A DNA stretch of 15,790 nucleotides. Origin: Flavobacteriales bacterium UBA6772. GTDB taxonomy: Bacteria; Bacteroidota; Bacteroidia; Flavobacteriales; UBA7430. A model generated the notes under the pieces. It worked only from the letters and a program-made list of their open reading frames with translations, was not told the origin of the DNA and searched no databases. Positions within the stretch are counted from its first letter, which is position 1; each line of letters opens with the position of its first letter. The position numbers and the translations under genes were made by a program. The stretch spans positions 1-15,790 of the forward strand of contig DKGK01000072.1 in assembly GCA_002453265.1 (NCBI GenBank), written 5' to 3'. Shown one piece after another: positions 1-8,029 of the stretch.

Positions 1-3000
1 GATGACAATCAATTTGAAATTGATTTTACTAAACTTAAAGAAGCAAAGGCTGCAAGAAATTCCGAGATTAGAAATGGAAATGTTGACGTTAATTTTACAA
101 CACCTTTTTATTATGCTCATGGAACAAGAAGAATAACCATAGTAGGGAATCCTAATTTAGGAAATGTACGTACAATAATGCTTGGTGTTCGGAATCCTGA
201 AGTTAATGCAGAATTTAATCCAGAAGATGATGGAGAAGATAAATGTGCAGAAATATGGATTAACGAATTACGTTTAACCGATTTTGACGAACGTGGTGGT
301 TGGGCAGCTAAAGCTCAAATGAAAACCAGACTGGCAGATATTGCCAGTATTAGCTTAGGTGGAAATATTAGCTCTATTGGTTTTGGTAGTTTAGAGCAAA
401 GTGTATCCGAAAGAAATAAAGAAGAGACTAGACAGTATAACCTAACCTCTAATATAGAATTAGGAAAGTTGTTTTCTGAAGAAGCGAATATTAAAATACC
501 ACTTTATATTGGTCTATCCGAAACAGTTTTAAAACCACAGTTCAATCCTTTAGATCCAGATGTAGAGTTAGAAGCTTCTATTGCTGCCGAACAAACTCAA
601 GGAGCTAAAGATACATTAAGAAGTATTGTAGAAAATTATACACTGCGTCGTTCTATTAATTTAACGAATGTTAGAAAAGAAAGAGGTGGAGGTAAAAAGA
701 AATCTGCAAAAAATAAAGGTGGTAGAGGTAGCAAAGGAAGCTCTAGAGGTGGTTCTAAAAATAAACTCTACGATATTGAAAATATTAGTTTAAGCTACTC
801 TTTTAACGAAGTTTTTAATAGAAATATTAATACGGAATTTAGTGTTATGCAGGAGCATAATGGAGGAATTGGCTATAATTTTAACAACAGCCCTAAAAAT
901 TACAAACCTTTTGGGAAAATTAAATTCTTAAAAAAGTCGAAGTATTTAAGATTAATTAAAGATTTTAATTTCTACTTATTACCTAAAACAATTTCTGCTA
1001 GAACAGACTTTAATAAAAGTTATTCGGAAACTAAAATGCGGAATTTGGCGAGTTTAAATGCACTATCATCAGTTAACATTATTGAGCCAGATACTATGTT
1101 CAATAAGATGTTTAATATAACTCAGAATTATAGTGTAAAGTACGATTTAGCCAGAAGTATAAAACTTAATTTTTCTACAAATTCTCGTTCTATTGTTGAC
1201 GAGCCTGAAGGGAAGATTGATTCCCAAACTGAACGAGATGCACTAAGGGATAGTATTATGAATTTTGGTAGAACTACAGCTTATCATCATCAATTTGATA
1301 TCCGATATACTGTGCCAATTAATAAATTCCCCCTTACCGATTGGATTACCTTATCCTTAAATTACGATGCAACATACGATTGGGCAGCAGGATCTATGGC
1401 AACCATAAACGATTCGATTAATTTGGGTAATGTAATTCAGAATTCAAATAACAAGAAAATTAACGCCCAGCTAAATTTAAAGTCACTTTATAATAAAGTT
1501 CCCTATTTTAAGAAAGTTAATTCATCATCTTCTAAAAAGAAAAGAAGGGGTGGAAGAAACCAAACGGTAGAAAAAAAATCTAGTAAGATAGAGGATGCTA
1601 AAAAAGACGACAAAAATAGTGATGATAAGGATGACGATGAAGAAGAGGAAGAAAAAGAATTTAAGTTGTTCGAACACATAGCAAGAACCTTGCTTTCTGT
1701 ACAAAGTGTAAATTTGAGTTACGATGAACGTAACGGTTCTATGCTTCCTGGATTTAAACCCAAAGTTGGCGCTTTTGGGCAAAATGATATGTTTAGTTCT
1801 AATACTGCTCCTGGTTGGGGGTTTGTTGCAGGAGAACAATTAGATGATAAAGGTTTAGCGTTGTTCGCCGATAATGGATGGATTTCGAGCGATAGTTTAT
1901 TAAACCAACAATATACTACACAGTACACCTCTCGTTTAAATTTCCGAGCTACTATAGAACCTGTAAAAAAATTGAGGTTTAAGATTACCGCACAAAGAAG
2001 TCAAACCACCAATACTTCTGAAACATTTAGGAATACAGGTACTCCAGATGATATATCATTCGAAAGTTTAAACCGTAACGAAACTGGAAGTTTTACCATG
2101 TCTTTCTTAGCCATTAATACGGCTTTTAGGAAAATGGAAATCAACTCGTCTCAAACATTCGATGAGTTTAGAACTATGCGTTCGGAAATGGCGAAAAGAG
2201 TAGCTGCCGATAATGGACAAATCAATAACGATAATATTGAATACCCTATAGGATATGGACCAAACTCGCAGGAAGTTTTAATCCCTGCCTTTATGGCTGC
2301 TTATTCTGGTACAGACGCTACTTCTCAAACATTAAATAAGTTCCCAAAAATACCTCTCCCAAATTGGAATGTTAAATACGATGGATTCACAAATTTAAAA
2401 TGGGTGAAAAAACATTTTAAATCAGTGTCTTTATCCCACGCCTATACATCCACTTACTCTATTGGAGCTTATAATACTAATTTGTTTCATGCAGATTTAA
2501 AATACCCAGGAACAGGAACTCCAGAGACGAATCCAGAGAATTTTGATGCAAATAATAACTATTTATCAGAAACTCAAATTCAAACAGTTAATATTAGTGA
2601 GCAGTTTAGTCCTCTTATTAAACTGGATTTAACGATGAACAATAGTCTTACTACTCGTTTGGAATATAGTAAAGATCGTCAGGTTTCCTTGAGTTTAAAT
2701 AACAATCAAATACAGGAACAATCTGGGCAGAGCTTTACGATTGGATTAGGTTACAGAATAGAGGATTTCGAAATTAGTTTAAGTACCGCAAATGGTAAAA
2801 AAACATTCTCCTCTAACTTAGATTTAAACATGGACTTCTCAATCCGTAAATCAGTTTCTGCTATTAGAAGTTTAGAAGAAAACACACATCAAGGAGTTAG
2901 TGGTAGAACCGATATTTCTATTAAATCTACTGCAGATTATGTACTTAGTGAAAGAGTAAATATCCAGTTATTTTACGACAGAATAGTTGCTAAATACGAA

Positions 3001-3069
3001 GTTGCTACTTCTTTCGATACAGCAAATAATAGTTTTGGACTAAAACTCAGGTTTACCTTTGGAGGTTAA
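1..3069 (+). CDS. sprA: SprA, T9SS outer-membrane translocon (C-terminal part, 5' end outside window)
   Basis: Recognised as SprA (also called Sov), the very large outer-membrane barrel through which type IX secretion cargo crosses the outer membrane; it is also needed for gliding in Flavobacterium. The reading frame is open from base 1, so the ATG at 178 is internal. The fragment encodes 1022 residues; family members are usually well over 2000 residues, so roughly half is missing upstream. Visible family features are the segment INELRLTDFDERGGWAAKAQ, repeated amphipathic beta-strand patterns, and an end in a strand with final aromatic residues (GLKLRFTFGG), as expected of a barrel. Two low-complexity charged inserts stand out: a Lys/Arg/Gly/Ser-rich one (about 673-768) and a basic-then-acidic one (about 1534-1662). 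The gene ends in TAA with no convincing terminator hairpin. Identification is by memory of the family, not by alignment. Confidence 0.9.
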   Translation, partial: DDNQFEIDFTKLKEAKAARNSEIRNGNVDVNFTTPFYYAHGTRRITIVGNPNLGNVRTIMLGVRNPEVNAEFNPEDDGEDKCAEIWINELRLTDFDERGGWAAKAQMKTRLADIASISLGGNISSIGFGSLEQSVSERNKEETRQYNLTSNIELGKLFSEEANIKIPLYIGLSETVLKPQFNPLDPDVELEASIAAEQTQGAKDTLRSIVENYTLRRSINLTNVRKERGGGKKKSAKNKGGRGSKGSSRGGSKNKLYDIENISLSYSFNEVFNRNINTEFSVMQEHNGGIGYNFNNSPKNYKPFGKIKFLKKSKYLRLIKDFNFYLLPKTISARTDFNKSYSETKMRNLASLNALSSVNIIEPDTMFNKMFNITQNYSVKYDLARSIKLNFSTNSRSIVDEPEGKIDSQTERDALRDSIMNFGRTTAYHHQFDIRYTVPINKFPLTDWITLSLNYDATYDWAAGSMATINDSINLGNVIQNSNNKKINAQLNLKSLYNKVPYFKKVNSSSSKKKRRGGRNQTVEKKSSKIEDAKKDDKNSDDKDDDEEEEEKEFKLFEHIARTLLSVQSVNLSYDERNGSMLPGFKPKVGAFGQNDMFSSNTAPGWGFVAGEQLDDKGLALFADNGWISSDSLLNQQYTTQYTSRLNFRATIEPVKKLRFKITAQRSQTTNTSETFRNTGTPDDISFESLNRNETGSFTMSFLAINTAFRKMEINSSQTFDEFRTMRSEMAKRVAADNGQINNDNIEYPIGYGPNSQEVLIPAFMAAYSGTDATSQTLNKFPKIPLPNWNVKYDGFTNLKWVKKHFKSVSLSHAYTSTYSIGAYNTNLFHADLKYPGTGTPETNPENFDANNNYLSETQIQTVNISEQFSPLIKLDLTMNNSLTTRLEYSKDRQVSLSLNNNQIQEQSGQSFTIGLGYRIEDFEISLSTANGKKTFSSNLDLNMDFSIRKSVSAIRSLEENTHQGVSGRTDISIKSTADYVLSERVNIQLFYDRIVAKYEVATSFDTANNSFGLKLRFTFGG

Positions 3070-3143
3070 TGAATGTTAATTTTTTTCTTTTGGCTTAAAA
3101 ATTGTTAACTTGTGCCTGTTTAAAAACAAACAAAACAAACATT

Positions 3144-4658
3144 ATGAAAAAAACACTACTTACTCTTGTAGCAGTAGCAATGTCTTTGGGGACTTCATTT
3201 GCTCAACTAGCTGATGGATCTATTGCCCCAGATTTTACCATTACAGATACTGATGGGAATACTCATAACCTTTACGATATTTTAGATGAAGGAAAACCAG
3301 TGATATTAGATTTATTTGCTACTTGGTGTGGTCCATGTTGGTCTTTTGCAGAAACAGGAGTTTTTGAAGACATGCACGCAGCTTATGGTGAAGAAGGTAC
3401 TGATGAGTTATTTCTTATTACAATAGAGTCTGATCCTAGTACACCTGCAAGTGAGCTTAATGGTGGTGGATCATCTGTTGGAGATTGGGATTCAATGACT
3501 AATTTTGCTTTAGCAGATGATGAAACAGGATCAATTGCTGATGCTTATGCTCTTGAGTATTATCCTACAATTTACCTTATTTGTACTGATAGAACAATAA
3601 CTGAAATTGGACAAGGTCCAGCTAGTGGTTATTGGACTCCACTTTCTCTCTTTGAGGAGATTTCTGGAACTTGTGGAATTGAATTATTACCTCCATTTGT
3701 TGTTGAGGGTGTAAATGCCGCAACTACTTCTTATGACTCTGAAACAGTCCTTTGTGATCAAGATAAAATTTCCCCTATCGTTTCAATCGAAAATAGAGGA
3801 ACTGAGACAATGACTTCATGTACAATAAATACTGTAGTTAATGGTGCAACTATTGCTTCTTACGAATGGACTGGATCTTTAGATATGTCTGATACTGAAA
3901 GTGTAACTCTAGCAGAAATAGATGGAAGTAATACTAATGTATCATTTACTATAGTTCTTGATGGTGATCTCGTAGAAAATGACAATACTTTAGATGTAGT
4001 ATTTGAATCTGCTATTGCTGCGCACGCTTCTATTAATATAGAGGTTTCTGCTGATTTTTATCCTGTTGAAACATCATGGGAAATTAGAAATTCTGATGGT
4101 ACTGTAGTTGCAAGTGCTACCTACGAAGGTGGTGAAGAAGATGATTATGGCGGTGGCGGTCCAGATGCTGATATGGTTCATAACCACATGGAGTCTTTAG
4201 CAGTTGGATGTTATACATTTACAGCTATGGATGCTTTTGGCGATGGACAAAGTGGATACACTGATTCAGGTGCAGGTACTGACGGTTCTATCGTTGTAGT
4301 AGATGCTGAAGGTGTTGAATTGCTAAGTATCACAGGAAACTGGGGTGAGGAGCAAGGAGTTTCTTTCGAAGTTACACACGGCGTAGGTATCGAAGAAGTT
4401 TTAGCTAACAAGCTTTCTATCTTCCCTAATCCTGCCTCTAACAATGCAGCTATCGAATTAAACTTAATTGAGTCTAACGAAGTAGTTATTGAAGTATTAA
4501 ATACTTTAGGTCAAAAAGTATTTACTTATGCTGCTGATATGTCTGCTGGCTTAAATAAAGTTGAATTACCAGTTGCTACTTTAAACGCTGGATTATTCTA
4601 CGTAAACATTAAAGTTGCTAACGAATTGATGACTGAAAAGTTAAATATTCTTAAGTAA
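3144..4658 (+). CDS. Secreted redoxin (TlpA/thioredoxin-like) protein with T9SS sorting domain
   Basis: A 504-residue exported protein. Residues 1-21 are a signal peptide (two Lys, a hydrophobic core, then SFAQ). Residues about 22-170 form an AhpC/TlpA-type thioredoxin domain: APDFTITDTDGN, then a WCGPCW active site with C62 and C65, and a later YYPTIYLI strand carrying the cis-Pro position. A middle region of beta-rich repeats follows, including a CUB-like part with YPVETSWEI and GDG. The last ~85 residues are a T9SS type A sorting domain (IFPNPASN, VLNTLGQKV, LNAGLFYVNIK, ending in LNILK). It therefore probably leaves the cell through the T9SS and is attached to the surface or released. Its redox substrate is unknown. 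I chose the ATG at 3144 because it begins the signal peptide directly; an upstream in-frame start at 3102 would put 14 poor residues before it. Confidence 0.85.
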   Translation: MKKTLLTLVAVAMSLGTSFAQLADGSIAPDFTITDTDGNTHNLYDILDEGKPVILDLFATWCGPCWSFAETGVFEDMHAAYGEEGTDELFLITIESDPSTPASELNGGGSSVGDWDSMTNFALADDETGSIADAYALEYYPTIYLICTDRTITEIGQGPASGYWTPLSLFEEISGTCGIELLPPFVVEGVNAATTSYDSETVLCDQDKISPIVSIENRGTETMTSCTINTVVNGATIASYEWTGSLDMSDTESVTLAEIDGSNTNVSFTIVLDGDLVENDNTLDVVFESAIAAHASINIEVSADFYPVETSWEIRNSDGTVVASATYEGGEEDDYGGGGPDADMVHNHMESLAVGCYTFTAMDAFGDGQSGYTDSGAGTDGSIVVVDAEGVELLSITGNWGEEQGVSFEVTHGVGIEEVLANKLSIFPNPASNNAAIELNLIESNEVVIEVLNTLGQKVFTYAADMSAGLNKVELPVATLNAGLFYVNIKVANELMTEKLNILK

Positions 4659-4681
4659 TATATTTATAGATACAATTTTTT

Positions 4682-4712
4682 AAAGGCTGCCTTTCTAGGC
4701 AGCCTTTTTTTT
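4682..4712 (+). terminator. Intrinsic terminator after the redoxin gene
   Basis: A perfect 10-bp inverted repeat, AAAGGCTGCC (4682-4691) and GGCAGCCTTT (4698-4707), with a 6-base loop TTTCTA. It is followed by an uninterrupted T run to 4712. It lies 23 bases after the redoxin stop codon. Confidence 0.92.
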
Positions 4713-4713
4713 G

Positions 4714-4721
4714 TAAATTTG
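4714..4721 (+). promoter_or_regulatory. Possible Bacteroidota -7 box for the 4778 gene
   Basis: TAAATTTG matches the Bacteroidota -7 consensus TAnnTTTG and sits 56 bases before the ATG at 4778, directly after the preceding terminator. No good -33 TTG is visible at the usual spacing, because that position falls inside the terminator hairpin. The call is therefore tentative. Confidence 0.35.
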
Positions 4722-4777
4722 TTTGGTACACTTTTTGAAAACATTGCGATATACTTAACAAGTCTAAAATTACTCTT

Positions 4778-5449
4778 ATGAAAAAAATACTACTTTCTTT
4801 TTTAACGATTATTAGTTTAACAGTTTTTGCTCAGTCATCGTTGTCAATAGAACCTTCAGAATCTTATTATGCTGAAGTAGGAGAGCAATGTGTAGCTCAT
4901 TTTGATGTAACCAATACTACAGATGCAGAAATATCTGTTATTGTAACTAGATCATTTGATAGTTCATACGATATTATGTCTACTTTTTGCTGGGGAATTA
5001 CTTGTTATCCACCAACGGTTGATGTATCAAGCCAGTCGATACTTATTCCTGCTGGAGAAAGTTTTGATGGCTTTTCTGGTTATATTAATGATATGCCAGA
5101 AGACAAAACCTTCATCATTAATTATTGTTTTTCTGTTGTTGATAATCCTTCAGACAAAGTTTGTGCTGATGTAGAATTTACGAGTATATCAACTGTTGGA
5201 GTAGAGGAAACTAATATTAGTTTTGGAGTTTACCCAAATCCAGCAAACGATGTTTTACATTTAGAATATACTGCACAACAAGCAGCTGATTTTGTATTGT
5301 ACGATATGTTAGGAAATAAAATATACAGTGATGTAGTTTTAAACTCTAAATCAATTCAATTAAATGCTTTTGAAGCAGGAATTTATTTCTATACTTTTTC
5401 TGTAAATGGAAAAAATAAAGAAGTTCAAAAACTAATTATCTCACATTAA
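4778..5449 (+). CDS. Small secreted protein of unknown function with T9SS sorting domain
   Basis: A 223-residue exported protein. Residues 1-19 are a signal peptide (MKKILLSF..., ending VFAQ). Residues about 20-135 form a beta-rich domain with five cysteines (C38, C71, C76, C117, C129). The CWGITCYPP stretch around C71 and C76 and the even spacing suggest disulfides in an Ig-like fold. Residues about 140-223 are a T9SS type A sorting domain (VYPNPANDVL, LYDMLGNKIY, EAGIYFYTF, ending in KLIISH). I recognise the targeting signals but not the function of the N-terminal domain. Strong terminators on both sides make it a single-gene unit. It could be an adhesin, a binding module or a structural surface protein; the sequence does not decide. 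Confidence 0.8.
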   Translation: MKKILLSFLTIISLTVFAQSSLSIEPSESYYAEVGEQCVAHFDVTNTTDAEISVIVTRSFDSSYDIMSTFCWGITCYPPTVDVSSQSILIPAGESFDGFSGYINDMPEDKTFIINYCFSVVDNPSDKVCADVEFTSISTVGVEETNISFGVYPNPANDVLHLEYTAQQAADFVLYDMLGNKIYSDVVLNSKSIQLNAFEAGIYFYTFSVNGKNKEVQKLIISH

Positions 5450-5466
5450 GCGAACAATTTTAAATT

Positions 5467-5492
5467 AAAGAGCCTTTGGGCTCTTTTTTTTT
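5467..5492 (+). terminator. Intrinsic terminator after the 4778 gene
   Basis: An 8-bp inverted repeat, AAAGAGCC (5467-5474) and GGCTCTTT (5479-5486), with a TTTG loop, followed by a T run to 5492. It begins 17 bases after the stop codon and separates the small secreted protein from pheT. Confidence 0.9.
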
Positions 5493-5523
5493 GCTCTAAA
5501 CTTTCTAATTGAAGTACAATCCG

Positions 5524-5531
5524 TACTTTTG
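5524..5531 (+). promoter_or_regulatory. Bacteroidota -7 box upstream of pheT
   Basis: TACTTTTG is an exact match to TAnnTTTG, 24 bases before the pheT ATG and just after the preceding terminator. No TTG lies at the usual distance upstream: the nearest are 12 and 30 bases from the box. This is the only clear promoter signal before the pheT-clpX-folK-dnk run. Confidence 0.5.
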
Positions 5532-5555
5532 TGCATTCGCAAAACTCGTATTATT

Positions 5556-7994
5556 ATGAAGGTATCATATAGCTGGATCAAAGACTACTTAAACGTTGAA
5601 CTAAACGCAATAGATTGTGCTAAAGTTTTAACCGATACAGGTCTGGAAGTTGAAGGAATTCAGGAAGTTGAAAGTATTAAAGGTGGCATGAAAGGATTGC
5701 TTGTAGGTGAAGTACTCACTTGCGAACAACATCCTAATGCCGATAGATTAAGAATGACTACTGTAAATATAGGTTCTGAAATCTTAAACATAATTTGTGG
5801 TGCTCCTAATGTTGAAGCTGGACAAAAGATTGTTGTTGCCACAGTCGGCACCGTTTTATACGATGATAAAGGCGAATCCTTTAAAATTAAAAAAGGTAAA
5901 ATCCGAGGCGAGGTTTCATTGGGAATGATTTGCAGTTCAGACGAAATTGGTTTGGGTGGTGGCCACGATGGAATAATGGTTTTAGATGCCAAGACTAAAA
6001 GTGGTACAACTGCTAGCGAATATTTCAAGCTAGAATCGGATACCGTTTTTGAAATTGGTTTAACTCCAAATCGCTCCGATGCTATGGGTCACATAGGAGT
6101 TGCATTAGATTTAAGAGCGGGATTAGCTGCGCAAGGAACAAAGTTAGAATTGTGCAGACCAACTTTAGAAGCTTTCAAAATAGACAATACAAACCTTACT
6201 ATTGATGTAGAGGTTGTAGATTCTGAATTGTGCCCACGTTACGCTGGGCTTACAATATCAGATATTAAGGTTGCCGATTCTCCAGAATGGTTGCGAAAAA
6301 GATTAGAAGTTTTAGGTTTAAATCCAATAAATAATATAGTTGATATTACAAACTATGTTTTACACGAAACAGGAAATCCTTTACATGCTTTTGATGCAGC
6401 TAAAATAAAAGGCAATAAAATTACGGTAAAAACCACTAATCAGGATACTATATTCACTTCATTAGATGAAGTGGAACGCAAATTGAATGCTGAAGATTTA
6501 ATGATCTGCAACTCCGAAGAAGCAATGTGTATTGCTGGTGTATTCGGAGGATTAGAATCTGGAGTGAATTCAAATACAACTTCTATCTTTTTAGAAGCAG
6601 CATATTTTAATCCTATTTCAGTTCGTAAAACTGCCAAACGTCATGCTTTAAATACCGATGCATCTTTCCGTTTCGAAAGAAGTGTAAATCCGAATACAGT
6701 AGTTTGGGCTCTTAAACGTGCTGCCTTATTAATTAAGGAAATTGCAGGTGGTACTATAAGTTCCGATTTAGTAGATATTTATCCAAATCCAATAGAGCAT
6801 TTTAGAGTTGATTTCTCTTATGACAAATGCGATCGTTTAATTGGTGAAGCTTTAAATAGAAATACGATAAAAGAAATTCTTTCTAATTTAGAAATAGATA
6901 TTTTAGAAGAGTCAAAAGAAAACTTACTCTTATCTGTTCCTCCATATAGAGCAGATGTTCAAAGAGAAGTTGATGTAATAGAAGAGATTCTTCGTATTTA
7001 TGGGTATAATAATATAGGCATGTCTGGGCGTATTAATGCCTCTTTGTCTATTAATCCAAAGCCAGATGCTCATAAGGTTCAAGAAAGAATTTCGGAACTT
7101 TTAACTTCAAATGGTTTTTACGAAGGAATGTGTAACTCTCTTACGAAGTCTTCTTATACCGATGGCTTAGAGTGTTTTAAGAAAGAAGCTCAAGTAGTAT
7201 TGCTAAATCCTTTAAGTCAAGACTTAAATGCCATGAGGCAAACTTTGTTGTTTGGAGGATTAGAGAGTTTGGCTTATAATATAAACAGAAAAGTATCGGA
7301 TGTTTTCCTTTATGAATTTGGGAAAACGTACAATAAATTTGGAGATGATTATCATGAAGAACGTCGTTTAGCTCTTTGGGTAACTGGAAATAAACAAGAA
7401 GCTAGCTGGAATTCATCTAAAGCCAAAGTTGACTTTTTTTACATTAAAGGTATTGTAGAGAAGTTGCTTCAAAGACTAGGTTTGCATAAAGGGGTTTCTG
7501 TAAATCCAATTCAATCCGATCTTTTCTCTGAAGGCTTAGCCTATAAAATAAGAAAAAAGAAAGTTTTAGAAATCGGTGCAGTTCGCTCATCTATATTAAA
7601 AGCGAGCGGTATAAAACAAGAAGTATTTTATGCCGATTTAAATTGGGATGCAATACTCGAATTGTTAAAAGACCAAAAAACAAAATACAAAGAGGTTTCT
7701 AAGTTTCCAGAAGTACGAAGAGATTTAGCTTTATTAGTTAACAATGAAGTCTTGTTCTCAGAATTACAAAATATTGCATTGCGTACCGATAAAAATTTAT
7801 TGAAAGAAGTTAGTCTTTTTGATGTTTATCAAGGAGATAAAGTTGCCGATGGCAAAAAATCCTATGCGCTTAGTTTTGTATTTAGAGACGAGGAGAAAAC
7901 GTTAACAGATAAAATAGTTGATAAGGCTATTTTGAAAATATTCAAATCTTTAGAGCATCAGCTAAAAGCGGAGCTTAGAGATGGAACTTTATAG
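5556..7994 (+). CDS. pheT: Phenylalanyl-tRNA synthetase beta subunit
   Basis: This 812-residue protein is the beta chain of the alpha2-beta2 enzyme that charges tRNA-Phe in the cytoplasm; the alpha chain gene (pheS) is not in the window. The domain order matches the family: N-terminal MKVSYSWIKDYL; an EMAPII-like tRNA-binding fold at about residues 40-155 (HPNADRLR, CGAPNVEAGQ); the B3/B4 editing domain at about 210-380 (NNIVDITNYVLHE, HAFDA); B5 at about 400-470; a catalytic-like core; and the C-terminal FDX-ACB anticodon-binding domain at about 720-812 (FPEVRRDLALLV, SLFDVYQG, ending LRDGTL). Length is normal. The ATG at 5556 is preferred: a TTG at 5529 extends the frame but overlaps the -7 box and adds nine non-family residues. 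The gap to clpX is 35 bases with no terminator, so cotranscription is likely. Confidence 0.96.
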   Translation: MKVSYSWIKDYLNVELNAIDCAKVLTDTGLEVEGIQEVESIKGGMKGLLVGEVLTCEQHPNADRLRMTTVNIGSEILNIICGAPNVEAGQKIVVATVGTVLYDDKGESFKIKKGKIRGEVSLGMICSSDEIGLGGGHDGIMVLDAKTKSGTTASEYFKLESDTVFEIGLTPNRSDAMGHIGVALDLRAGLAAQGTKLELCRPTLEAFKIDNTNLTIDVEVVDSELCPRYAGLTISDIKVADSPEWLRKRLEVLGLNPINNIVDITNYVLHETGNPLHAFDAAKIKGNKITVKTTNQDTIFTSLDEVERKLNAEDLMICNSEEAMCIAGVFGGLESGVNSNTTSIFLEAAYFNPISVRKTAKRHALNTDASFRFERSVNPNTVVWALKRAALLIKEIAGGTISSDLVDIYPNPIEHFRVDFSYDKCDRLIGEALNRNTIKEILSNLEIDILEESKENLLLSVPPYRADVQREVDVIEEILRIYGYNNIGMSGRINASLSINPKPDAHKVQERISELLTSNGFYEGMCNSLTKSSYTDGLECFKKEAQVVLLNPLSQDLNAMRQTLLFGGLESLAYNINRKVSDVFLYEFGKTYNKFGDDYHEERRLALWVTGNKQEASWNSSKAKVDFFYIKGIVEKLLQRLGLHKGVSVNPIQSDLFSEGLAYKIRKKKVLEIGAVRSSILKASGIKQEVFYADLNWDAILELLKDQKTKYKEVSKFPEVRRDLALLVNNEVLFSELQNIALRTDKNLLKEVSLFDVYQGDKVADGKKSYALSFVFRDEEKTLTDKIVDKAILKIFKSLEHQLKAELRDGTL

Positions 7995-8029
7995 AACGAG
8001 CTTTAATTTAGCTTAATAGATAGTAGATT

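Noticed and set aside
178..180. ATG at 178 as the start of the first gene
   Set aside because: The same frame is open back to base 1 and the upstream residues also look like SprA, so this ATG is internal to a gene that begins outside the window.
1525..1928. Minus-strand open frames opposite sprA
   Set aside because: They are mirror images of the low-complexity charged insert; their products are Phe/Leu/Ile-rich runs with no family resemblance, while the plus strand is clearly coding.
3075..3110. GTTAA / TTAAC inverted repeat after sprA as a terminator
   Set aside because: The stem is interrupted, made only of A-T pairs near the loop and lacks a trailing T run in the right place.
3102..3143. 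Longer start for the redoxin gene
   Set aside because: It adds 14 residues before an otherwise perfect signal peptide that starts at the ATG at 3144.
4956..5174. Second plus-strand open frame inside the small secreted protein gene
   Set aside because: It lies in another frame entirely within a gene with clear signal peptide and sorting domain; it shows only hydrophobic composition from frame shift.
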